This document shows, piece after piece, positions 1 to 10,233 of a stretch of 64,000 bases of DNA. The position numbers and the translations under genes were made by a program. The stretch lies in the NCBI RefSeq assembly GCF_963583255.1, contig NC_084806.1, forward strand, positions 11,248,817-11,312,816. The letters run 5' to 3'. Each line of letters begins with the position of its first letter. Position 1 is the first letter of the stretch. The stretch is from Pyrus communis (Eukaryota > Streptophyta > Magnoliopsida > Rosales > Rosaceae). A model generated the notes under the pieces. That model searched no databases and was not told where the DNA came from. It was given only the letters and a program-made list of their open reading frames with translations.

Positions 1-680
1 GGTAGATTAAACAAACACTTAGAGTTAATATTATACTTCCATTAAGTATAATAGTGTAAATATTTTAAATTGAAGATCAAATTTATTCATTGCATTCTTA
101 TAGGGTCAAGGAGTGTAGCTATAAAAAATCATTAAAATCGGAGCTACAATAACCGTTAAATTGTGATTTTTTGTTTACAACCGTCGAAATTTTTGTTCCG
201 TTATGTAATCTCTAAATGTTTGTTTTTTATGATTTTTTACGTATGCAATCTCGGAGTGTGTACAAATAAGTTTGATAGTTGGATCGTTGAAAAAAGTTTT
301 GTAGAATGCATATCGCGTCAAAACGGTAGATTAAACAAATACTTAGAGTTAATATTATACTTCCATTAAGTATAAAATAAGATTTTGTGGTATCCACTAG
401 TGTAAATATTTTAAATTGAAGATTGAATTCTTTCATTGCATTCTTATAGGTCGAGGAGTGTAGCTGTAAAAAAATCATCAAAATCGGAGCTAAATAACCG
501 TTAAATTGTGATTTTTCGTTTATAACCGTCGAAAACTTTTGTTTCGTTACCTAATCTCTGAACCTTTTTTTTTTTTGTTTTCTATGCAATTTTTTATGTA
601 TGCGATCTTGTAGTATCTACAAACAAGTTTAACGGTTAGATCATTGAAACTAGTTTTGTAGAATGCATATCTCCGTTAAA
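1..680. repeat. Two-copy tandem repeat of about 330-355 bp
   Basis: The block starting GGTAGATTAAACAAA at position 1 recurs at 325. Both copies carry the same ordered landmarks: a ATTAAGTATA tract, GGAGTGTAGCT, AATCGGAGCTA, AACCGTTAAATTGTG, an ACCGTCGAAA motif and GTAGAATGCATATC. The second copy has a short insertion after its start. I see no coding potential; it is probably internal or subterminal repeat DNA of the CACTA element. Confidence 0.7.
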
Positions 681-1059
681 TTTGCCAAAATTTTGAAGTG
701 GGAAAAGTAATTTGTGCTAAATTTTTATTTATGTTTTTTAAGTATTGATTAGACAATATTTAGTTTGTGTGATGACATTTTCATTGTACAATTATCTTTT
801 TGTTTCTTTATTGCATATTTTACATGGGTTATTATCTATTAAACCAAACAATTATTTATTTAATTTTTAAAAACGTATTATATTTAAATACATATTATTT
901 ATTTATTTATTAAACCAAACCATTATTATTTTATTTTTTAAAATCATAACAAAATTTTGGGGGGAATTTTGTCGCCATTTTCTTTTTGTTGGTTATATCC
1001 GACAGTAATGAAAATTTTTTGTCAGTTTATATTTAAAAAAATGTTTTTGTCAGTTTTAA

Positions 1060-1461
1060 CCAACAGTAATAAAAAATTTCCAAAATAAAATCCCTCCATC
1101 TTTTCATAGTGCATCGCCTTCTCCTTTTCCCATTCCTTCCTCTTTTTCTCCTAGTGTAGAAAGCAAAGATGCTAGTGATACAAAGGATGACAACGAGGAT
1201 GAAGAAGATGAAGAGGTAAATGACCCGGAGGATGATGATGCCGGAGATGAGGACTTCTCAGGCGACGAAGGGGCAGATAAAGAAGGGGATCCAGAGGATG
1301 ATCCTGAAGCCAATGGCGACGGAGGCAGCGATGAGGATGATGATGAAGAAGACGACGATGATGACGGTGGTGATTGTGACGATGATGAAGATGAGGATGG
1401 AGAAGAAGAGGAAGAAGAGGAGGAAGAGATTCCACAGCCACTTGCTAAGAAAAGGAAGTGA
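1060..1461 (+). pseudogene. Captured 3' end of an acidic, Asp/Glu-rich nuclear-type protein gene
   Basis: A frame opens after a stop at 1057-1059 and runs to TGA at 1459-1461. It has no ATG in a credible position. From about 1162 it encodes a stretch of roughly 100 residues dominated by Asp, Glu and Gly, and it ends in a basic tail (PLAKKRK) that resembles a nuclear localisation signal. This pattern resembles the C terminus of a plant acidic protein family often annotated as VHS3-like or prostatic spermine-binding-like; that is recognition, not a search result. The following 180 bases (1462-1640) look like a 3' UTR. It lies between the CACTA repeats, so I infer a transduplicated gene fragment: last exon plus 3' UTR, without promoter or start codon. 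The antisense serine-rich frame over the same bases is a shadow. Confidence 0.6.
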
Positions 1462-1739
1462 GAAGAGGAGCTAATCGTCATTTGACATTGTGTTGTTTTC
1501 GTTTCGGTAAGGAGTTATGAAGTAGTGAGGCAGAATTTAGCTTGTCAGTTTGATCGGAGTAGAATTTACAATCCTTGTCCTTAATGAATCGCAAATGTTA
1601 TTAGTTATCGTCGAGATACAATGTTCTCATATGAAAATCAGTAGAAGTCTTTGATGTCGTGTTGAGAAAAATAAAATTTTTATTCAATTATTAGTTTAGT
1701 TTATGTTTATTTACATTGTCCTTTTTATATATTTTTATT

Positions 1740-2107
1740 ATTAATATATTTGCTGTCGGTTTTAGCTGACAAGAATACTTTTATTTATTCAGTATTAATA
1801 AATTTTTTGTCGGTTAAATCCAACCCAAGTTCTGTCGGTTTTAGTATTTTTCTGGCTGTTTTAGCTGACAGAGAATGCTCTTGTTTATTCATTATTAATA
1901 TTTTCTCTGTCAATTATATCCAACACAATTTCTATCGGTTTTAGAGTATTTTCTGTCGGAAAATTCATTTCTTGATGTTGGCAATTCTGTCGCTTATTAT
2001 ATCCGCCACTGCATCCATTTTCTGTCGGATTTTGCATAAAATCCGACAGAAATATACGTTTCTTGTCGGTTATCATAGCGACACTAATAAATGGTTTCGT
2101 AGTAGTG
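1740..2107. repeat. CACTA subterminal repeats with a perfect hairpin
   Basis: Multiple copies of TGTCGGTTTTAGCTGACA-like and CTGTCGGWT motifs occur in both orientations. At 2019-2052 two 15-bp arms (TTTCTGTCGGATTTT and its exact complement) flank the 4-base loop GCAT. Dense inverted short motifs next to the terminal CACTA sequence are typical transposase-binding regions. Confidence 0.7.
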
Positions 2108-2990
2108 TTCATGAATAATTCCATGAGACTTAAACAAAATAACAAATTCAGTGGATTCATACTCTTGTCCTCTATCACTACGAAATCTTTTAATCTTACG
2201 ATTAAATTGATTTTCAAATTCAGTCAAGAAAGTTTTGAACATGTCAATAGCTTCATTTTATTTTTCATAAGATAGACAAAACAGTAACTCAAACAATCAT
2301 CAATAAAGGTAATAAAATAACGTTTTCCATTTCTAGTTAACACTCTATCAAATTCGCATATATCGGAATGAATTAAGTCAAGTGGTTCAGACTCTCTATT
2401 GACAGATTTATGCGAAGTTCTAGTGATTTTAGCTTGACTACAATATTCACATTTTTCAAAATCATTCAATGATAAGTTGTTTGTTAACATGACAAAGTCT
2501 AGCATGCCAAGTATTAAAAGAAGACAACATGTAAGTAGAAGTAGACATTTTATTAGCATCAACATTCAATTTAAACATCCCATTAGTAGTATATCCATTT
2601 CCCACAAAAACCCCATTTTTAGTGAGAGTATACATATCTGCTCCAATAGTTTGAGTCAATCCAACCTTGTTGAGAAGAAAGCCCGAGACAAGATTCCTGC
2701 TCATCGCCGGAGCGTGCATCACATATTTTAGTATCATGGTTTTTCCAAAGGTAAACTTCAATTCCACCTCTCCAATACCAACAACATCAGTTGAGTGTGA
2801 ATCACCCAATAACACATTCCTTCCCTTAGTCACAGAATAGGTCTTGAAAAGGGAACGATCATAGCAAACATGGCGAAAAGCGCTAGTGTCCACCCACCAC
2901 CGCTCAGATCCATCAACTAAGTTAAATTCTGATATCATTGCTATCAGTTGCTCTTCAACAAGATTTGCCTGAGAAGCAGAGTTTTCCTTA
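2108..2990 (-). pseudogene. Ty1/copia retrotransposon fragment (protease, GAG-pre-integrase, integrase)
   Basis: The minus strand encodes consecutive copia polyprotein pieces. They include the aspartic protease site in degraded form (WWVDTSAFRHVC; the usual Asp-Thr-Gly is Asp-Thr-Ser), the GAG-pre-integrase region ending TWHARLCHVN, the integrase zinc-finger CxxC (KCEYC) and core motifs HSDICEF and FIDDCLSYCFVY. The piece next to 2108 holds the RSDRG-type catalytic aspartate region. A frameshift around 2460-2560 and further breaks show it is dead. It is cut on the left by the CACTA element at 2107/2108 and on the right by the Harbinger element at 2991. I could not recognise copia coding sequence beyond 7418, so the fragment may already have been truncated when Harbinger inserted. 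Confidence 0.85.
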
Positions 2991-3779
2991 GAGCAACTCC
3001 ACCATGGTGGATTGCTTGGGGGACAGGCCAAAGAAAAGGCCCCAAGGCCCTGTGGATCGGCTCTAGCGTTAAAGAGCCCGAGTGGAGGTGGAGGCCCGAG
3101 CTTCGGGCCTGTGAAGAATTGCCAACCCGAGAGCCCGAGTGGATGTGACGTCAGGGCTGACTTCAGCCTGGCATCGGGCCTTTTTTTATTTTTTTCTATC
3201 AGGCGCGCGCACCCCACTTACACATGGGGGCGCGTCGCGGACGTAGTTTCAGAAAAATCAGCCCACTTTTTTAGATTCAAATGTTACCGTTGGGAAGTCA
3301 CGTGGCTTCCTATGGTCCGTTCGATCTCAACGGTTCTTTAACTTGGACAGTTCGATCTCAACGGTAAAAAAAATAAAAAAAATCTTATTTAATATCCACC
3401 GTTTGATCTGAGATCAACGGTCGATATTAATATGCTTTATAAATAAATAAATAAAATAAAAAATAGTTTTAAAATTAAGAAAAGTTACCGTTGTGATACG
3501 TGGCACAATTTGGAGTGATGGAATTCAAATTTTTTTATATCCAATGGCAGAGATTAATTAGTTGAATAAAAATTTTAAAAAAATTGTACAAAATTGTAAA
3601 AAAAATAAATAAATAATTCGAAAAAAAATCTGAATTTAAAAAAAAAAAATTTGTTTTTACTTTTCTATAAATACCTTCTCATTATTATCTACCTTACACC
3701 ACAATTTCATATTTTCTCAACTACTTTCAATCACATTCCTTTCTTTCTCTCAAAGTTTCAATCCATTTTTTTCAGCAAA

Positions 3780-4818
3780 ATGACTACTGATGCAGGTACG
3801 AATTGGTTGCTTCTTGAAGATGTTGCATTGTGTACTAGCTGGGTTAAAGTTACTCATAGTTCGCTTACGAGTAATGAGATGCAGTTGCGAGAAATGTGGA
3901 GTCTTATTCATACCAATTATCTTGAGAAAATTTGTGGGGAAAAGAACCAAAGAATCGATGTCCAGTCGTTGGAAATTACTTAGCCAATCGTTTAGTACGT
4001 GGAGAGACGCCATGGCACAAGCTAGTACTAATATTCGAAGTGGGGAAAATTACTCGGATCAGGTAACAATATATTATTTATTTGTTTGTACTATACCCAA
4101 ATTTACATTATAATTAATTGTTTGTATTATTTATTTGTTACCTACTTACATTATAATTATTTGTTTGTATTATTTATTTGTTACCTATTTTCATTATAAT
4201 TATTTCTTTTCCCGCATTGTGTAGGAATTTCAACCACAAGCTTGGTACGGTGCCAAAACCAAAAGCAAAAATAAATTATTCAACCGGTGGGAATGTTGGA
4301 ATATTGTCAAAGATTGTCCTAAATTTAGAGTTGTGCTTGTCGGTCCAGAAGTTTTCATAAACAGCACCCCTCTACACTCTACACCCAATTATGGCTCGCA
4401 TGTTTAGGAAGATGATGCAGAAGAAGTGCCCGAAACGCCCCTCCCTGAACAAGCGTCGGGTTCGACCCGTTATCCAATTAGGCCTCAAGGTAAGAAGGCT
4501 TCAAAGAGAAAAGGGAGTGCTTCCAAGAATGATTATGCAAAGTTCATGGAAGAACTTACTTGCCAAGGTGAATTGACTTTGGCGAGGGAAATGGCGAAAT
4601 ATGAGGCTGATAAGGCTAGAGATGACACAAAAGCTACAGTTATTGGGAGAGAATTTCAGGCTAATGAGAGAGAAAGAGAGCTACTTAGGCAAGAAAGGGA
4701 ACATGTTAGAGAAGAAAGACGGGCTCAACGAGATCGTGAGATTATGAACACGCTTTTAGAAGGGAAGTCTCCAAATTCTTATTTTTTTTGGAAGTCAGAG
4801 AAAGCGCACATGGTGTGA
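3780..4818 (+). pseudogene. Harbinger ORF1: Myb/SANT-like (NAM-associated) accessory protein, broken
   Basis: Exon 1 starts at ATG 3780 (MTTDAGTNWLLLEDVALC) and encodes a tryptophan-rich trihelix/SANT-type segment. The frame shifts near 3940; the continuation (MSSRWKLLSQSFSTWRDA) lies in another frame up to a GT donor near 4062. Exon 2 follows an AG acceptor at 4223-4224 and encodes WYGAKTKSKN, a linker, a basic KKASKRKG stretch and a long charged coiled-coil (NERERELLRQEREHVREERR) to TGA at 4818. An in-frame TAG occurs near 4406. In this family ORF1 binds DNA at the element ends and helps import the transposase into the nucleus. With a frameshift and a nonsense codon it cannot make the full protein. 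Confidence 0.85.
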
Positions 4819-5212
4819 AGGAGGCATGCAAGAGAAGCGAGAGCAAGCCAAGATGGTCCTAGCACCACAAGAGAAGATCATCCTAGCACCACAAATTGGT
4901 AAAGTGATGATGAATAGAGTAGTTTTTGTAATCGGAGCCTATAATTTTCCAATCACTTTGAGTTGTAATTTATTATTTATTGAATATAGTACTTTATGTT
5001 GTTTCCAATTTATTGAATATTTATTCAAATGACTTTGGTAAGTTATTTATACTAAGAGAATATTTATTCAAATGACAAAAACACATCAAATAAAATTACA
5101 TAAGCATACCGAATAATAAAAAACTCACTAAAGCTGAACTAAAAAAATTACATAAACATACCAAATAAAATTACATAAACATACCAAATAATGAAAAACA
5201 CACTAAATGAAT

Positions 5213-6622
5213 TTAATTATCTTCAACTTGTTTCAATGCCTACTGGTGCTCTATCAAGTCATTTTGTCGGGCATTGTGCATGTCTGGCATTTGAAATGCA
5301 ATATATCATTGAATGACCCTTTCATTGTAACGTCCATTCCTTTGTAATGGTTCATGTTGCACGGGCTCATCGGTGGCGTCATGAGCACAATATATAAGTG
5401 TTCTTGAATTGTTCATCGTGTCTGACTCATATTCATCAACGGCTTCATAATCGTACTCATCTTCCACAATCATGTTGTGAAGAATGATGCACGTCATCAT
5501 GATGGATCGAAGCGACTCTACATCAAACAATCTGGCAGCACCCCTGACAATCACCCAGCGAGCTTGGAGGATACCGAAACAATGCTCCACATCCTTCATA
5601 CACCCCTCTTGACAGTTTGCAAAGTGTTTTTCCTTTGCACTTCGCGGATGTGGCACTGTTTTGACAAATGTTGATCACCTTGGGTAAATGCCGTCAGCTA
5701 GGTAGTATGGCCCGTCATACATACGTCTGTTGACCTCATACGTGACTTTTGGTGTCTTTCCTTGCAGGACATCGTTGAACACAGGGGATTAGGCAAAGAC
5801 GTTGAGGTCATTTTGAGCTCCCGGAACCTTAAAAAAGGCGTGCCAAATCCATGTATCAAAAGATGCCACCGCCTCTAAAATGATATTTTTTGCTCATTTT
5901 CTATCCCCATAAGCGCCTTGTCATGCACTTGAACTGTTTTTCCACGTCCAGTGCATACAATCAATGCTTCCAATCATCCCAGGAAAACCACGCATCTCGG
6001 TCTTCTTCAGAAGCCTTTGCAAGTCCATGTTTGTAGGTTTCCAGAGGTACTCTGCGGTGTAGATAGATTTAATTGCTCCACAAAACCTCATCAGGGACTC
6101 AAGAATGGTTGATTTCCCCATCCTCGTTATCTCATCCACTTGGTCTGCAGATGCTCCATATGCAAGCATCCGCAAGGCAGCAGTCATTTTTTGCTGAGGA
6201 AGGAGACCTATAGCACCAAAAGCATCATTCTTTTGCACAAAGTAAGAATCATGGTTGGAAACAGCAATCATGATTTTGTTGAACAAATGTCGTTCCATTC
6301 TAAAACGACGTCTAAAGTACGTATCAGGGAATGCACTATTATGGACAAAATAATCGTCCAAGAGTTTCGTACCTCGTCGTTGCCTGCTTCTATCAAGGTT
6401 TCCGGAACGGCTGGGCCTACAGATTTGAGCTACAGTTTGGATGACTCGACGGGAATGTGAGGCTCTGCCCATTCTTGCTTCGTCATCTCTCATTCTACGT
6501 TTCTCATCCTTTTCCCTCTCATTTTTTGCCACCTGGAGATTGAACATTCCTTCTGATTAGTTAAACAATTCTTCCTCTTCCTGATCGAGTTCCCACATCA
6601 GCCTTGAGGAAGAAGAAGACAT
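5213..6622 (-). pseudogene. PIF/Harbinger DDE transposase, inactivated by stop codons
   Basis: Translation from ATG 6622 to the end at 5213-5215 gives an almost full-length Harbinger nuclease. Landmarks in order are: N-terminal MSSSSSRLMWELDQ, basic RRRFRMERHLFN, the helix ALRMLAYGASADQVDEI, the first catalytic Asp in GFPGMIGSIDCMHW, the second Asp region GAQNDLN, GIYPR, HPRSAKEKHFA, and the final Glu region DVEHCFGILQARW. At least five in-frame stops break it: just before SEGMFNLQ, after the first catalytic block, and at three later points. Most sit where the family has Trp or Gln, as expected from C-to-T changes in methylated DNA. In active elements this enzyme excises the transposon and reinserts it at TTA sites. 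Confidence 0.92.
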
Positions 6623-6779
6623 TGTAAGAAAGAAGCAGAAACTATGAATAATGATAGAGATTTTTGTGAAGAATGAAGCATAAACTATGAATAATGATAG
6701 AGATCTTGAGAAAATTGGTGTGAGATTTATGAGGATGGATGGTGGATTATATGGAGGATTTAGAAAGGATTACGTTGTA

Positions 6780-7250
6780 GATAATGCCACGTGGCATGCC
6801 GTCATTCATTAAAAATCTGATAGAAATTTATCCTCAAAGATTGTAAACAGATTATGACACGTGGCGCAACGTGATTGGTTAATAATCTTATCAGAAATCC
6901 ATCACCAATAATTGCATTTTCGGATAATGACACGTGGCACAACGAGTACGATTAAAAATCTTATCGGAAATCCATCCCCAATAATTGTCTTTTCAGATTT
7001 TGTGACAAGTGGCGCAACGAGAATGATTAAAAATCTTATCCAAAATTACAAATAAAATTATTTTGTATTATTTAATAATCCTTCGGATAATGACATGTGG
7101 CGCAATGAAAACGATTAAAAATCTTATCCGAAATTACAATTAAAATTATTTTGTATTATTTAATAATACTTCGGATAATGATATGTGGCGCAACGAGAAC
7201 GATTAAAAATCTTATTCGAAATTACAATTAAAATTATTTTGTATTATTTT
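6780..7250 (+). repeat. Tandem array with ACACGTGGCGCAACG-type units in Harbinger
   Basis: Six to seven units of about 65-85 bp each contain a GACACGTGGCGCAACG-like core followed by ATTAAAAATCTTATC and, in the later units, AAATTATTTTGTATTATTT. Leftmost units keep the CACGTGG palindrome; later ones read GACAAGTGGC, GACATGTGGC and GATATGTGGC. The array lies between the transposase start and the right terminus. Confidence 0.8.
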
Positions 7251-7418
7251 ATAAATAAAAAAAATACTAATATTTTATTGCCTATTACCAGGGCTATTGA
7301 AGTGTAACAGTGGAGATACAAAAGGCGATTACTGTTCATTAAGGGCAGTTACTGTTAACCAGGTGGATTGAATAGTAAATAGCCTGGGGGGAGGGCTCCC
7401 ACGCTGGAGTTGCTCTTA

Positions 7419-7839
7419 TAATGCATGACAGATTGAACTCGTCTTAAAATTGTTTTAAACTAAAATAGAAAGGAAGATTCCTTCTCTGTATAGAGAAGAA
7501 GAACAAGTCTTTATCCATAATCCTTTCGTATTGATTTTTTTTTTATGTTTTGATCTCGTCCGTTTTATTTTTTATTTTTGATTCCCCACGGTTTTGCACC
7601 CCCTAATAACTCCCTTGATTTCTTACCGTTTTGCACCCCCAACGTCTCTTTATTTATATAATATATATAGAAAGATATATATTGAAATGCGTACTGCAGA
7701 AGGATTAAGAAGAAAAAATAGAAATTTTACATATATTGATTTAATAGCAACATATCGAAAAGGTGTAAGTTCGAAGGTTCTTTCATTGTGCAAGGAAGAA
7801 CCTCATAGAAGAAGAAGGTTCTGGGCTGTTTTATCCTAG
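7419..7839. other. Non-coding stretch between Harbinger and the F-box pseudogene
   Basis: AT-rich sequence with no reading frame I recognise. A 13-base CGGTTTTGCACCC motif occurs near 7591, with a near copy (CGTTTTGCACCC) about 37 bases later. This may be the old flank of the copia fragment or its untranslated part. Confidence 0.4.
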
Positions 7840-8387
7840 GGATGACGTGGTATTTGTGAACTGCTGGCACACTTTGGGCAGAGCCTCAAAATGTCTTAAA
7901 TTCCAGGTCCAGACAAACAAAGTAAGCCATTGAACGAGTTTATTAGAGTGCAATCAGAAATGGGCAGGCTAGTCTAGGGGGTAAACCTCATTTTTTCGTG
8001 CCGCCATTGTGAATGGGCAGATTCCTCAATGTGGATAAAGTCGAGCCTCTTTGATATGTTTTTTTTTGGGGGGGGGGGGGAGTTCTTGATCAATACGCCA
8101 ACGGGTGATCTCGAAACGCAGAGAGGGGAAAATTGAGGATCAGAAATTAGCTAAAGCCAGGGTTTGCAAACACACCTGCAGTTGAAGAGGGTGTTGAAGG
8201 GGAGCCTTGAGAGGATTTCCATGATCAGAGCATTTGGAAGTTGGTGGAATTTGCAGGGGAGATTGGGTTGCCATTGTTGTACTTGTTGGTGCTCGTTGGC
8301 GGTGGTTGATGGTGGGGGATTGGCTGCTCTTTTCCTTGGATTCGTAGGGTTTCCTGCATTTGCTCTCGGCATTTTGATTTCCTGCAT
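7840..8387 (-). pseudogene. F-box protein pseudogene (F-box plus F-box-associated region)
   Basis: From ATG 8387 the minus strand encodes a proline-rich leader and then a clear F-box (LPNALIMEILSRLPFNTLF, NCRCVCKPWL). A TAG at 8151-8153 interrupts the motif exactly where F-box proteins usually have Ser in KPWLSLIS; the same frame then continues LISDPQFSPLCVSRSPVGVL. After a homopolymer G/C run near 8067-8080 the frame shifts, and homology resumes as RLDFIHIEESAH and NSFNGLLCLSGPG, the start of the F-box-associated interaction domain. Further in-frame stops follow. F-box proteins are substrate receptors of SCF ubiquitin ligases; this copy can at best give a truncated F-box peptide. Confidence 0.82.
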
Positions 8388-8406
8388 GAAATGGGAGGGA
8401 AAACAA

Positions 8407-9212
8407 CCGTGGAGTTGTGGTGGTTTTATAGGTGAAGTATCTGAGTCGGGTTTGTGTATTTGGGCTGGTTCCTTCTTCCTATTGTGGGCCGGTAAGTTTT
8501 CTCTGATGTTAGAAAATGTCCCACATGCGAAGTATCTATGTCTGGTTGAGTATAAAATGATTCTACGAAAATGGACGAAGAAACATAGCTAGAGCATTGC
8601 GATCTCCGCTCAACACCTCATTTCTCACATTTGGATTAAATTAGAATATCTTTCAAGTCAAGAAAAAAGAAATGATTCTAACTCTCCATATTACTTTTCA
8701 CCAAAAAGGATAATATCTGATGTTTGAAAGGTGGCAATTTCTTCTGTACAAGTACAATCTAAGGGGATCGGTGTATATGTGCCTTTTATCCTCTTGTATG
8801 TAACAAATTTCCGACACATGCTTCGTTTTATTTTAAAATGATAAGTTTGAGACAACAGAAATCACATTAAGATTCACATAAATTGAAGCAATTTGATCCA
8901 TATCAGCTTATCAACTTTAGTTGAAATAACACAAACTGCTGTTACAAAACCATCAGATCCAGATATACTTGTGACTGAAATCTGTGTTACAATTAGTCAT
9001 ACGAACGTCTAATCAAGCACAGTTAAAACTGTAGTCGACCGAAGATGATATATATAAGTAACAAGCAAATGGAGACGACCTTATGGCTCTAGTTCGAGTT
9101 AAGTTTTCTGGACTTGTGGGGTGGCATCCAAGAACCTGCACAATCACGAACCCCTTGCCCATTATATCTCACGTAACGACTTTTATTTAAAGCGTAACTC
9201 TCTCTCTCTCTC

Positions 9213-9250
<38 letters not shown>

Positions 9251-9490
9251 GCATTTGCATTTGATACTCTAGAAGAAATGTCTCGCTTTTTTATTTATTT
9301 ATTTATTTATTTTATGTTTTTTCAGAGAGATAGAGACAAAGAGGGGCCACACCGCCTATGCGGGACGACGACTTCGACAACGAAGGTGATAAAGGTAAAG
9401 GAGTATCCGGGTTGGTGAGTCGAGGTGTTGGATTGTAACCAATGAAATGAGAGTTTCCGACCAATGTTTATTGAGGTAATCAAATATAGA
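8407..9490. other. Intergenic sequence
   Basis: No gene recognised. It contains the promoter-side flank of the F-box pseudogene and a CT microsatellite (9198-9250). Confidence 0.5.
9198..9250. repeat. (CT)n microsatellite
   Basis: About 26 CT dinucleotides with one GC interruption near 9225. Confidence 0.95.
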
Positions 9491-9670
9491 GCTCGTTTGA
9501 ATGTGTTTTTAAAATAACTGAAAGAATTTTTGGTGAAAATGTTTTTAGAACCAATCCTTAGTAAAAATGCAAGTAAATTATGGAAAAGCACTTAAGGTGC
9601 TTCCTAGAACCAAAGAAAACATTTTATCTAAAAGCGATTCTAGTCATTTTAAAAGTACATCTAAATGAGC
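9491..9670. mobile_element. MITE with about 30-bp terminal inverted repeats
   Basis: The left end GCTCGTTTGAATGTG and the inverted right end GCTCATTTAGATGTA match over about 30 bp with mismatches. The body is 180 bp, AT-rich and non-coding. I did not find a convincing target duplication. A hAT-type MITE is the likeliest class. Confidence 0.6.
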
Positions 9671-10233
9671 CAATACTTGATTGTCGAATTGGGACTGCCA
9701 AACGTGCCTTTTGGTTTTTGGAGTGGTGATATGGGGTTGCTCCAAAAGAATGAGGGACAAAGCTGGAATTTTATTTATATATTTTTTTCTATCAAGACAA
9801 AGCTGAATTTTTTTAGAAAGTTTTGTAATGTGGGGTTTTTCATAAAATTGTGGGGTGTGTATAAAATGAACAGGAACTGCTCATCACCAATCACGACTAA
9901 ACATGTGTCCAAATTATAAATTTTTTAATTACAACTTTGACATGTTTTTAGCTTTGATTGATCATCAGCAAGGGATGCTGCTAATTCTTTCACGAGCCAA
10001 GTTATATCCGTATAAAATAACCCTAACTTAAATGTGCACTTCCTCAATCATTTGGAGTGGTGATGTGATGCGGCCCAATAGTCGCAAATGGGTCTGAGTC
10101 CGGCTTGGATCTGGGCCATTAAGACCCAAATCATCCCTTCGCGTTTCAAGCTTTCAAAGCTCAAAACTTTCAAAAGTCTGAAACAAAGGAAAGAGAGCAA
10201 ACCATCAGCAAGAAGGCACACTCTGAACACACA

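Larger units (their letters stand above)
1..2107. mobile_element. CACTA (En/Spm-type) DNA transposon, right-hand part
   Basis: The right terminus is at 2093-2107. Read on the minus strand it begins CACTACTACGAAACC, a typical CACTA terminal inverted repeat. Inside it lie many subterminal copies of a TGTCGGTT-type motif in both orientations, as expected for transposase-binding subterminal repeats. Immediately right of the end, copia integrase coding sequence resumes, so the element inserted into a copia element. The expected 3-bp duplication would be TTC (2108-2110), but the left end lies outside the window and cannot be checked. No CACTA transposase is visible here. The element carries an apparently captured gene fragment (1060-1640). 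Confidence 0.75.
2991..7415. mobile_element. PIF/Harbinger transposon, complete, non-functional
   Basis: Terminal inverted repeats start GAGCAACTCCACCATGG on the left and, read inwards from the right end, GAGCAACTCCAGCGTGG. A TTA target duplication flanks it exactly (2988-2990 and 7416-7418), the hallmark of PIF/Harbinger elements. The 4425-bp element carries the two expected genes tail to tail: a Myb/SANT-like accessory protein on plus (3780-4818) and the DDE transposase on minus (5213-6622). Both are interrupted by stops or frameshifts. The right third is a tandem repeat array. It inserted into the copia fragment, so it is younger than that element. Confidence 0.92.

Noticed and set aside
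1104..1481. Serine-rich open frame on minus
   Set aside because: It is the antisense shadow of the Asp/Glu-rich captured gene fragment (GAT/GAG codons read backwards give Ser-type codons).
4178..5032. Separate small plus genes after the SANT-like ORF
   Set aside because: They are pieces of the frameshifted Harbinger ORF1 second exon or its 3' flank.
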